Source of the DNA: Epithemia pelagica
Lineage: Eukaryota > Bacillariophyta > Bacillariophyceae > Surirellales > Surirellaceae
Length of the DNA: 64,000 nucleotides
Assembly (NCBI GenBank): GCA_946965045.2
Contig: OX337232.1
Location: forward strand, 3,224,001-3,288,000
Direction of reading: 5' to 3'
Position numbers and translations under genes: made by a program
Shown here: in pieces, positions 38,530 through 49,400 of the stretch
Position numbering within the stretch: the first letter of the stretch is position 1
Layout: every line of letters begins with the position of its first letter
The notes under the pieces: generated by a model
The model's input: the letters and a program-made list of their open reading frames with translations, nothing else
What the model was told of the DNA's origin: nothing
Database searches by the model: none

Positions 38530-39814
38530 GAGTGACGTGTGGGTTTGTGTCGTACGAACCAAGAATTGAGACTGCCACGAACCAGGAACATGCGACAGAC
38601 AAACACCGAATCCAACGAACCACGAACTGGACAGCAAAACATAGAAACAAGGACAGACCAGAGCATGACAGCGACAAACAGAAATTAGGACAAACCTGAG
38701 CAATGACTGTGAACTGTGAAACACGCGCGCGCATCTCGAGGTGTTTTGGCGGCTGGTTGTCGTTGAGGAGAAGAAGAGGAACAACCCAAGAGTTTCAGTG
38801 GCTACTAGCAACACTCGCTTAGATGTACCAGACAAGAGGGTCGATCTATCCAACTCGGAAAACGAAATGGCAACTCGCTCCTACTTTGTCTCGTTGGATC
38901 CAATGGATGCTATATTGCTGCTGCGATTTCGACCTTCCAGTATACCATCTCTGTCACAAGGAGATTGACCCACTGGGAGTCGAAGTTGTGGTTGTGGTTG
39001 TTGCCAGACTGCCACAATCGCACATACTATAGGCGGCCACGGTCGAGCAAGGAATGGTGCCCATTCTCATTCTCCACAGTGGTGCAATCGCCGCCAAATC
39101 GTGGGTGGTTGCGGCAGAAGCACCATGTTGGAAGCCCTCGTTTGTTTGGCTGGTCGGACCGTACCAGAAGAATCCATCCTGAGTCGTGTCATGCTCCTAA
39201 AACTAGAGAGTTTGTTTCGTGATCAAGTTTACGAGTGTTGATGCAAAGGTTCGCGGTGGCAGCAGTGTTGTTGATCTATCCTCCATCAAGGTGATTGTAC
39301 AGCATTTGTGCTCATCCAAGACTCTTCAAACTGTCATGCTTCGGGATTTTTATCGAAAGGATCAATTCTTGTTGGTTCTTTATTGGTTCTTTATTGCGTG
39401 TTGTGTTGTAATACCATGGTAAACGGCAATGCCTCACTGTGTCAGCCGAATCACCTGTGTCTTCTACTCGTAAGACTTGAAATTTTAGACTTGACGAGCC
39501 ACAGACAGTAGAGTGTGACGTAACGCGGGTTTAATTACTCGAATTTAGCAACGGCAGAATATACAACATCCAAACACCTCGGTAGGACGGAAACTACGAG
39601 AGCCGGAAGCAATATTGATATCCTTCCGAAAGCACCCGTCCAGATGAGGGTATTCTCATACAAGGAAAGGAACACTTGGTTCCTGTGGTTTTATCCAGTC
39701 CGTGGCGACGGCGGTGGCTGCTGCTGTGATGCGGGCATCATATGGTGGTGGTAATAGGGTGGAGGTGGGACAAAGTAGGGGACTGCAACGGGTACTTCCA
39801 TGGGGGGAACTGGA
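38530..39814. other. Intergenic region with decayed duplicate of the sulfotransferase 5' region
   Basis: The first 400 bp show nothing recognisable. From about 38930 to 39420 the sequence parallels 45250-45780, and 39770-39915 parallels 46030-46170, so an ancient segmental duplication of about 1 kb with both parts in the same order is likely. A second-frame, His/Pro-rich reading (39691-40080, minus) overlaps the end of the neighbouring coiled-coil gene. Confidence 0.55.
38935..39192 (-). pseudogene. Sulfotransferase gene fragment (N-terminal coding remnant)
   Basis: It aligns with the first 90 or so codons of the gene starting at 45542, including the start codon (CAT at 39190-39192 on the plus strand) and the GGCCACGGTCGAGCAA segment in the membrane-anchor region. 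Indels break the frame. The upstream homology extends to about 39420. Confidence 0.7.
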
Positions 39815-41656
39815 CTAACCAAACCAAAATGGTTGTGTAATGGCTGAAAGATCCCGCGACTGTCGAGGAGAGGAAGATGGAGAAGTAGACGCCAGGACTG
39901 TTGTCGTTGTTTTAACGGGTTCGTTTGTTGATGTCTTCGTTGGCTCTGTGGTCCCAGAATCGTTTCGATCTTGGTGGGTGTTGTCGCCGACCTCGTCCTC
40001 CTGGCCTTGGTGGTCTTCTTGTTCTCCTCCTCTCTTTTTATCCAAAAGCACTTGCAAGGCTGTATTTTTCTCTTCGACAACCTTTAACTCTTCCTTCAAG
40101 ACTTGAATTTCTTTCAAAGCCTCGTTCCTAGCCTTCTCACTCTTGTCTATGTCATTCCGTAGTACAGAAATGCGTGTCAGTAAGTTTCGTTTATCACATT
40201 GAGCCTTGCTCTTCACGGTTTCCACTTCCTTTTGGAGTTCACGGAATTGGTGCTGCAATTGTGTTTCGGTGAGAGCTTTGTTCTGGACGGATTTTACTTC
40301 CTGCTCGAGTTTCCATATTTGTCGCTGCAATGATTCTTTTTCTGCACGAGCCCTGTTCTTTCTGGCTACGGACTGTTTTTGGAAAATGTTGAAGTCTTCC
40401 CGCAATGCTTCTGTTGCTTCGAGAGCTGTCTTGATTGCGTCCTTTTCTTCACAATCCGTCTTGTTGTTTTGGGTCTCAATCTCTGTGGCCATGGTACCAA
40501 CGTGTTGATGCAGAGCTTCTTCTTGGTTATTGACAGCTGTGTTGTTGTCCAACATTTTTGTCTGAGATTGAGTCGATCTTGTTGTTGGAGATTGGTCGTA
40601 TGCTGGAATCTGAAAAGGATCTGCTTCAGTTTGAAGGCTGCAAAGACTGCAGCCAGTCCAGTCCAGTGACATGACTGTAGCTTCCTCGGGCAGCGTGTTG
40701 AAAGACGCAATGGCTTTTTCAGTTCTTGGAACAGACACAAGCTCGTTCAATCGACTGTCTTTGCTCACAGTGTCTTGAGTGACTGGGACTGAGTCGCAAT
40801 CTGGTGCCTCCTTGGGTCGTTTGAAGGTCTTTGTAGATGTGATCCCTTTGCCGGTAGCATCAGGAGTGTTGAGGGACGCATTGGCAATTACAGTTCTCGG
40901 AGCCGACACAAGCTCGTTCAATCCACCGTCTTTGCTCACAGCGTCTTGAGTGACTGGGTCTGAGTCGCAATCTGGTGCCTCCTTGGGTCGTTTGAAGGTC
41001 TTTGTAGATGTGATCCCTTTGCCGGTAGCATCAGGAGCGTTGAGGGACGCATTGGCAATTACAGTTATCGGAACCGACATAAGCTCGTTCAATCCACCGT
41101 CTTTGCTCACAGTATCTTGAGTGACTGGGTCTGAGTCGCAATCTGGTGCCTCCTTGGGTCGTTTGAAGGTCTTTGTAGATGTGATCCCTTTGCCGGTAGC
41201 ATCAGGAGTGTTGAGGGACGCATTGGCAATTACAGTTCTCGGAGCCGACACAAGCTCGTTCAATCCACCGTCTTTGCTCACAGTGTCTTGAGTGACTGGG
41301 TCTGAGTCGCAATCTGGTGCCTCCTTGGGACGTTTCAAGGTCTTTGTAGATGTGATCCCTTTGCCGGTAACATCAGCAGGGTTGAGGGAAGCATTGGCAC
41401 TTGCAGTTCTCGGAACATACGGAACAACCTCATCCCATGGACAGCTTTTGCTCACATTATCAGGAGTGACTGGGACTGAGTCGCAATCTGGTGCCTTCTT
41501 GTGTCGTTTCAAGGTTTTGGTAGATGTGATCCTTTTGCAGGTAATATCAGTAGTGTTGAGGGACGCATTGGCACATGCAGGTTTCGGAACAGACACAAAT
41601 TCGTTCAATCCACCATCGTTGCTCACATTATCAGGAGTGACTGGGGGTGAGTTCAA
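39815..41656 (-). CDS. Repeat-rich coiled-coil protein of unknown function
   Basis: This frame has 613 codons. Residues 1-300 are about five 57-residue repeats with the core TSTKTxKRPKEAPDCDS and VTQDTVSKDGGLNEL. Residues 370-545 form a long coiled coil (charged heptads rich in Glu, Lys and Gln). The tail is Thr/Ser-rich. No enzyme motif is seen. The same 171-bp repeats continue upstream of the start to 42250 but in other frames because of 1- to 2-bp indels near 41653 and 42090, so the 5' part may be a broken extension of an originally longer gene, or the true start may be spliced in. Lys/Arg clusters in each repeat could serve nuclear import. I do not recognise a family. Confidence 0.6.
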   Translation of the reverse strand: MNSPPVTPDNVSNDGGLNEFVSVPKPACANASLNTTDITCKRITSTKTLKRHKKAPDCDSVPVTPDNVSKSCPWDEVVPYVPRTASANASLNPADVTGKGITSTKTLKRPKEAPDCDSDPVTQDTVSKDGGLNELVSAPRTVIANASLNTPDATGKGITSTKTFKRPKEAPDCDSDPVTQDTVSKDGGLNELMSVPITVIANASLNAPDATGKGITSTKTFKRPKEAPDCDSDPVTQDAVSKDGGLNELVSAPRTVIANASLNTPDATGKGITSTKTFKRPKEAPDCDSVPVTQDTVSKDSRLNELVSVPRTEKAIASFNTLPEEATVMSLDWTGCSLCSLQTEADPFQIPAYDQSPTTRSTQSQTKMLDNNTAVNNQEEALHQHVGTMATEIETQNNKTDCEEKDAIKTALEATEALREDFNIFQKQSVARKNRARAEKESLQRQIWKLEQEVKSVQNKALTETQLQHQFRELQKEVETVKSKAQCDKRNLLTRISVLRNDIDKSEKARNEALKEIQVLKEELKVVEEKNTALQVLLDKKRGGEQEDHQGQEDEVGDNTHQDRNDSGTTEPTKTSTNEPVKTTTTVLASTSPSSSPRQSRDLSAITQPFWFG

Positions 41657-42250
41657 TCTGGTGCCTCCTTGGGTCGTTTGAAGCTCTTTGTAGATGTGAT
41701 TCTTTTGCAGGTAGCATCAGTAGTGTTGAGCGACGCATTGACACTTGCAGCTTTTGGAACAGACATAAGCTCGTTCAATCCACCGTCTTTGCTCACAGTG
41801 TCTTGAGTGACTGGGTCTGAGTCGCAATTTGGCGCCTCCTTGGGTCGTTTCAGAGGCTTTGTAGATGTGATTCTTTTGCAGGTAGCATCAGTAGTGTTGA
41901 GCGACGCATTGACACTTGCAGCTTTTGGAACAGACACAAGCTCGTTCAATCCACCGTCTTTGCTCACAGTGTCTTGAGTGACTGGGTCTGAGTTCAATCT
42001 GGTGCCTCCTTGGGTCGTTTGAAGGTCTTTGTAGATGTGATTCTTTTGCAGGTAGCATCAGTAGTGTTGAGCGACGCATTGACACTTCAGCTTTTGGAAC
42101 AGACACAAGCTCGTTCAATCCACCGTCTTTGCTCACAGTGTCTTGAGTGACTGGGTCTGAGTCGCAATTTGGCGCCTCCTTGGGTCGTTTCAGAGGCTTT
42201 GTAGATGTGATCCTTTTGCAAGTAGCATCAGTAGTGTTGGGGGACGCAAT
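40740..42250 (-). repeat. 171-bp coding minisatellite, about nine copies
   Basis: The GACTGGG word recurs at 40781, 40952, 41123, 41294, 41468, 41639, 41809, 41980 and 42149, with spacings of 171, 171, 171, 174, 171, 170, 171 and 169. The period corresponds to 57 codons. The four repeats from 40781 to 41468 are nearly identical. The outer ones have diverged, and two carry frame-changing indels. Confidence 0.93.
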
Positions 42251-43597
42251 CCATGATTTTTCAGAATGTCTTCCTCAATTGGGGGCCATGATTCTGGGAC
42301 GTGCCACTCGCCCGGGGAAGCGCATACTGTTGGATTTTCACGAATGGATCGGGAGGATCTGGCGGTCGATCGACGACAACGGCTCATCCTGGCAACGGCA
42401 GATCCAACAAGAAAACGTTTCTACAGTCTATTCAGATGATGGAACCAAAAGATTTTTTCTGGCTAAGGATACGGGTGCGAGCATATCTTTTCTTGTAGAT
42501 TGATGGATATATGGGTATGGGTGCGAGCATATCTTTTTTGTTGATTGATCGCGCGAGGAAGTCACCAGTCGCAGTCGCAGATGCTTCCATGCATGGAAGC
42601 GCAAAGGTGTGTAGGTAGTTCACGCCAAAACTCCATATCATCCGTGAATGGATAGCAAAGTCCTCATTCGGTTTGACCCATACATTCATTTCGGCAAATC
42701 GCATAATGCTGTAGTGCCCCTTGAACTATTGAATTTTGCCAGACAAGACAGCCTAGCTGGGCTAAGGTGGTTTCGCACCACACAAATACTCTGCAGATGG
42801 GATCCATTCAGAAACCAAGACGGTAGATTTGTTTGCGTTTCGTTTGCTCCATTCTTCTTGTATGTGTTGTGTAATGCCCCGTTCTTTCGGTGCATTGTTG
42901 TGATGGTTGCGGACACTGATGTCACCCTTGTTACTTGTTATCGACACGCACGTGTTTGTCCGTCCCTGTGTTGAAATACATCCAATCACTCTTGTCCTCC
43001 GGATGAAGCGGATGACACCATCCACTATTACAGAACATTTCTAAAGCACTTCTTCTTTGCCTTTCTTGGCACAACCTCGACGTTTCAGAATCCTCAGATC
43101 CCTGTTGTCAAAGCAAGCCATTGCTATTGACAGTGACGAGGAAAAGGACTGGAACCATCAAGAGGGCCACCCGCTTTGGTTTGTGCCGGGCCGCTGGTAA
43201 ATTTCCATGTTGGTCGGGCTGGGTGATAGATGCGGCAGGATGCAGTCGCCGCAAGAGTGGCAGCTTTTGCGCTCCGGAAAGGCGATCCTCTGTGGGCAAA
43301 AGGCAAACCTGTGACGAACAACAAACCATCCGCCATACCAAACGGGTCGGAGGATTTGTTTGTTTTTACGGAATACAAATGGTCTTTTGCCGGTTCATTC
43401 TTGTCTTTCTCTCGTTGCATGTGCGCCTGACTAGCATGGCACTCCTCTCCAAAACATGACAATATGCTCGCTTTCGAATCACGAAACAGGGAATCCAATC
43501 TCTTCTCCGAAAAGAATCACGGACCGCACGATTTCCAAACTCAATCTCTGCGCACGCCAGTGCTTTTTAACTATACCGTCGTCGCGCCGTTTGCCAT
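42251..43597. other. Intergenic region, no gene called
   Basis: A patch at 42260-42440 has open frames on both strands but no recognisable motif; a TATCTTTT(T/C)TTG segment with GGTGCGAGCAT is repeated at 42474-42495 and 42518-42540. Open frames at 43121-43498 exist on both strands without known motifs. It may contain an unrecognised short or spliced gene. Confidence 0.4.
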
Positions 43598-45542
43598 TCA
43601 TGTCGTGGACTGTAGAGCCTGTTGAGCCGCCTCGAGTTGTGCCACGGCCTGGTCAATGCATTGATACCCACAACCAAAATCACGATCATAACAGGCTTCC
43701 ATGGGAAGCAGTGGTTTTCCATTACGGGTACATCCCGATCCAATGCGAAATCCACAATAGGTTTGGACCCATCCTTGCCATTGTCGATAGTCGTGCAAGG
43801 CTCGAGCAAAGCGGTCCGGTCCCAACCGGGCAATGGTCCTATCCAAACTGGCATTGGCGGCACGGTACAAGAGTTGATCGGCATAGGTCCGGGCCAACCA
43901 CGTGGGTGAGGACGACAGGTACTCGCGAACGACGCGAGACATGGGTTGCGTGCCAGGTCGGGTACACTGACCCTTGTGACGACCAAACCGACTCAAAATG
44001 TATCCGCCACTGTCGTCGGCTGGTGTTGGTGCATCGCTCTTCTTCGTTTGATTGGTTGCGGCAGAGGCTGCTACCTTGGCATTGGACAAGACGACATGGG
44101 ACAGGGGAATGCCCATGACAAGGGCCAAGGCCACGACGGATTCTTCCATGCGATCCACGACAAGCATAAAGTCATAGGATTGTAACACGGCTTGCACCTT
44201 GCGTTGGACCACGTGTGGATGACGCACCAATGTGGGATGGTCGGGATTCCACACGGACTGGGCGGCCACGGGTTCGATCGACAGCCAATTGTATTGAAAG
44301 CCGCCTAATAGAATATACAAAACAACCATAAGAAAAGCGCCATGAACAATCAAAGTTTCAACCATGAGCATATCCATAAGCATACAACAGAAACGATCAA
44401 TACCGTGACCCAACCACAGTGTGCAGAGACAGTCTCCATGAGATGCTCCGCTTCGAATGTATTGCATTGACATGGTACTCACCTTTGCCATTGGTATTGC
44501 CACCCGACCGGGTACTTTCCACGGCTTGAAGAATATTGGCGTCGGTGGGCGGAATCCGTCGCGGTCCGAGTTGAAAAAACCAGGCCGAACTATACACGCG
44601 GGATCCTGGTTCTCGAATGGATCCCACCAAGAAAAAGGGACGGCCCGTGGGGGTCGGCAATGACGAATTGTGGTGGTGGTGGTGTTCCATCCGTACTTGG
44701 TGTTGATAGTGACGGCCGGGTCGATGATACCAATGAACGGTCCGACAGGCCGATTGGGTGGCAATCCTTAACACGAGACCGGCACTGGTCGACGAGGCTG
44801 CCTTGGGAACCTTGATCAAGATTAACCCGCCGCCCTGGCCTCCAGCTTCCTGGGTGGGAATCACGGGAGTTGTAGTGTTGGTGTCGCGTGACTGGGGATC
44901 CGCCGCTGCATGACACCAACTCTTCTTGTCGTGGGATCGGTCCGGAAAGGCCCGGGCCAATGGCGCTGCCGTTTGTTGCAGACAGGATTCCGTCACACAC
45001 ACAGAAACATATTCGTCACCAGGAGTTGTGGTTGTGGTTGTTAGTGTGGACGATGACACGGATAAGGATGATGATGACGGCGTGTGCCGGCTGGACGGTC
45101 CATCACTTGACGTGGTCCACACATTGTGTTTGGGGGGAACCGGGGATGCCGCAGCATCAACAGCAGCACTCGATGCGTCCAAGGATTGGGATGAATGGTC
45201 GCCGAGGCGTTGCTGGGGTGGTGAATGGATCCAAGTGCGATTGCTACTACTATTGTGACCTTCCAGTACCATCTCGATCGGATCAAGATGGACCCACAAA
45301 GAGTCGTTGTAGTAGTTGTTGCTGTCAAACTGCCACCATCGCAAATAATACGAGGCCACGGTCGAGCAAAGGAAAATGCCCATTATCATTATCCAGGCGA
45401 TTCGGCCATGCCTGGATCGACAGCTCGATCGTCGTCGAGTCGTCGTGGGTGGTTCTTGTCGCAGCAAATGATTGGACGCCCTCGTTTGTTTGACAGGTCG
45501 GACCGTACAAGAAGAAGAAGAATCCATCCGGGGTCGTGTCAT
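43598..45542 (-). CDS. Type II membrane sulfotransferase-like protein
   Basis: Two exons, 44483-45542 and 43598-44304, join in phase across a 178-bp GT-AG intron (donor GTGAGT, acceptor CTATTAG) to 588 codons. Residues 48-67 (IAWIMIMGIFLCSTVASYYL) are a single membrane anchor after a basic cytosolic tail, as in Golgi sulfotransferases. A Ser/Thr-rich stem follows. Residues 243-253 (IKVPKAASSTS) match the 5'-phosphosulfate loop and 308-318 (SIREPGSRVYS) match the 3'-phosphate motif that bind PAPS. The luminal part has several Cys pairs. Such enzymes sulfate glycans in the secretory pathway; the acceptor is unknown. A decayed copy of the 5' end lies at 38935-39192. Confidence 0.83.
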
Positions 45543-46451
45543 GTTCGTAAAACTACAATCGAGAGTCTGTGTAGTTTCGTGGTCGTCAAGTTTACGAATG
45601 TTGTGGCAAAAGGTTTGTGCGGATGGAGCAGTGTTGTTGCTCTATCCATCCAGGTGATCGTACAGCACTTGCGCTGATCCAAGCCTCTTCAGACTGCCAT
45701 GCTATGTAACTGTATCGAAAGATCGATTCTTGTCGGTTCTTTAGTTTGTGTTGTGTTGATATACCATGGTCATCGACATGACTCACGGTCACCGTTGTTT
45801 TGTGAAATGGACCCAAAAGTCATTCCGAACAACTTCCGCGACGCTTCTGCGACTCAAATTGTTTTGGTATTTGGCAGGGCATGACTGCCCGCGTTCGTGG
45901 CGCGCAGGGGGACTCTCATTCACCGTGCGCGGGACTTTGGCCACACTTCCCATTTTTTATCCTATTGACGACACCCTATTCCGGTACTTAAGATTTGATC
46001 ATCCACGAAAGAACGACACAGTGGGGGGAGGGGGGGGGGGACCAAGAAGGGGACTGGAACGGGGACCCAACCAAAGTGGTGGTGGTGGTGGTTGTGGTTG
46101 TGCCACGGGCGTGGAACGATTCCGTAATTGTCGAGGAGAAGAGGATGGGAACGTCGTGGACGCACGGATTGTTGTTGTCGTTGTTGTTGTATCGGGATAT
46201 GGTTTGTCGCCGTCCTGTGGTTGCCTCTCCGTGGCCCGTTTCTTGGTGGAACGAAACACCGTGGTCTCCAAGGACAGTCCATAACGCGACAGTGACAGTT
46301 AATGTAGGCTTAAATCGTGACTAAAAACATGCATTACTTGACTATCGTTGCATAGACGAAAGCTGCCTTTCAGTCCTCGTTTATTCTGCTTTCTGCTGCT
46401 CTCATACACCTCAACCTCTAGATTGACCATCAGCCATTCCCACGACACATT
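45543..46451. other. Intergenic region with duplicated low-complexity block
   Basis: The upstream part to about 45780 is shared with 39193-39420. The block 46030-46170 (G-rich, GGTGGTGGT runs) resembles the 3' end of the coiled-coil gene at 39770-39915, including the words TGTCGAGGAGA and GATGG. No intact gene is seen. A G11 run lies near 46029. Confidence 0.5.
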
Positions 46452-49400
46452 CTACGACTCTTCGGTTTCTTGTGTTTCGGCTCGTTTCGTTGCCAGTTCC
46501 TCATCGTACTTTTGCCTGGCCACCAAAGAGCAAAGTGTGTTGCGGGCCTCCAACAAACGTCGAAAAATAAAGGCCGAATCCTCTTGGCTTCGTTTGTCGG
46601 GGTGAAAAATCTTGGAAAGCTCGCTAAATTTGCTGCGAATCGTTTTGGATAACGCATCCGGTGCAACACCCAAAATCTCATAGTGCGTGGCGTCTTCGCG
46701 GTAAAAGACTGCCACATCATCTTCGGGATGTGTCTTATATTCCAAAAGAAACTGGTTCGTCTTTCTTCGCGCTTCCTGATCTCGAGTAAAGTGATCCTGG
46801 AGACGACGTTCTCGCTCCTCTAGATACTTTTGCTTAATGTCATTGCTGTCAAAGGCCGTTTTCGCTGGCATCATACCATTCACTTCTTCCAGGTAGGCGA
46901 GTATTTCTGACCGACTGGTCAAGCCATTTGACAATGCCTCTCGAAATGCAATAGAGCGGTAGTGATTTCGTTCAGCCCGTTCCACAGTTTTTCGATCAGT
47001 CTGCAGTTTTTGTCCATATATTTCTTCTCGTCGTTTGTTCAGAAACGAATAGAGCTTTCTGGTCCTGCGCATTTCGTCGATTTCATCACTTGTCACATTT
47101 AGTTCTTTCTCAAGACGCTTTACATTTAGCACCATGCTGATGTAGGAAGTTGTTGTGAGAACCTGTAAAATTCAATTGAAGATCAAGAAAAACTTGCAAC
47201 TTACCTCAAACTCCCATCAGCTCCTTGACGTGCACATCGACCCTTGATTTGGATTTCTTCGGACAAATCAGTGGAGAAAAAAGCCTGAATGACGTGGGCC
47301 CCACCGGCTTCAAGCATCTCTGTATCGTAGTTCTTGAAATCGGTGCCACGGCCGTACTCACGAATCATCAAAGTAATGGCACCCCTTTGTGTTGCTTGTA
47401 TGAATGCAGATGATTTTTCGGTGGGGGAAGTTGCTTCAGTGATAACTTGAGTGATTTTGCGCAAAGGATCCATCACCGAAGACTCATAGAAACGTAGAAG
47501 CGTTCCACTGGAGTCAAAGAAGATCAAAATGCTTCGTTTGATGCTTCTGTTGCCATTCTTGGGTATCTGCCGCCTGTCAATTTCGTTCTTGATCTCCAAG
47601 AAATGATCTTCCTCTGTATCGCAAAGACACACGTCTAGCAAAGTCACAAGAGTCCGTTAGTTTGGTCAAGGAGAACAGACACCTCCAAGACAATGGCAAA
47701 GACGTACCCTGTTCTGAATCTCCCGCAAATTTCAGTTTGTTGTTGCCATATACCGATGGAATATATGAGTACTTCTCAATCCTATAATCGGTTTCGAGGA
47801 CAGTTTTCGCTTCAAGCTTTAGGTCTTTCAGAGTCCTAGTGACACCGAGAATGACATCATAGAGGAAAGGAATTTCTGCATAAGAGAAATCTCCAAAGTT
47901 AAAATCCCACGATATAAACCACTCAGCCTGTTCAGAAGAAACGTTTCCCATTTCCGCTTCCTTCATGTACGCGAATGTTGTTTTGTAGCCGTAACAATAC
48001 CTTGTCGTAGTCCCGTCAAAATACTTGTATGCGATTTTACCATCAGCGATGCTATACGAGCTGTCATGTTTCCCTTGTCGAACACAGATGGCATCATCAA
48101 TCATGCCGAGTAACGTCTCTTTTGCGAGCTTATGCGCATCATAGGCTATGGTTTCCAAGAACTGACGAACCTCCGTTGATGACAAAAGAGTGTTTCTGTC
48201 CTTCTCCTGACAATGTTTCCAAATGAATCGGAAAAGATTCTTGATTTTGTCCTGCCCCATGACATCGCGAATATACACGTTCGAAAAACACGTTGAACCA
48301 TAGATCTCAGGCGAGAACATCACATCAACTTCGTCCAGAAGCAGAACTTTCAAACAACTTGACCATTCATTTACCGATGATATTTTCCGTTTTTTTGATA
48401 CTCGATGTGTGCCTTCTGGTCGCTGTATGAAGCCTTTCAATAAATCTCTGGTCTGTTCGTTACCGTCGACAGCAAATCCAACATCCATCATCGTTGAGTA
48501 GGAGATCAACCCGTGAACTCCAAAAGCTTCGAAAATGTATTTGAAATCAGAGCAATCCCGATCGCTCAGGAATTGGCTGTAACAAGCACATACGACTTCA
48601 CAATTAAACAATGCAAGAATAATTGATGTCACAGCGAGAACGATCGATTTTCCTTCGCCTGTCTTGATCTCGACTAAGTGACCACCAAGCTTTTGAAAGT
48701 CATTGTAGGTTGAGTTCAGTAGAAGGAGGATTGCAATGACTTGCGCAGGGTGTGGTTTTACAAGATATTCCGAGGTGTTGTTGTTCATACGAACTGAGAA
48801 AGCATCAATTTTGCTCAGAGACCAGTACGCAAAGACGTAGGCCGCTATTTTACACAGCTGGGCTTGATATCCCATAGAAAAATCGACAGCCGCACTCCGA
48901 GCTGCCCTCACAATGTCATCTAAACAGCCTTGCTTTGTTTCTTTGTTCTTCAGAATAGGAATTGATTCCAATATTATCTCTTTGTAGTTTTGGTTGAACA
49001 ACTCATATGAGTGCTTTATACTTGACTTTTCGCCCCCTGTCACCCCGAGTCTTTGGATGACGTAGTCGATTGTCTGTTTTGCCGTCGCACTGTTGAATAT
49101 GGCGTTTTGTCCCCCCTCGAAGCATTTGTGTTCCAGAAGCAATTGCCGTGCATATGTAGAGTCGTCACCCTCAACAGAATTTATCTCAAAGTAGAGATCC
49201 AGCAAAAATTTACCACGATCATCGGAGGCTTGTGATGCTTTCAAAATCATATCATCAATGAAAGCGTCGATCCGTTGACGCCAGAGTGGAATCTGACGAC
49301 TTGCCTTTTTTAGGTCAATACACAGGCTGGAAATCGAAGAGGCGTAGGGTTCAATCTGATGACCGATCTGTTCGAGATTAGACTCGAAATATCGCGATGA

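Noticed and set aside
39691-40080. Separate His/Pro-rich 129-codon gene
   Set aside because: It overlaps the coiled-coil gene in another frame, starts inside its coiled-coil codons, and could equally be a decayed exon; not enough support.
43121-43498. Protein-coding gene on either strand
   Set aside because: Frames of similar length exist on both strands, with no recognisable motif or splice structure.
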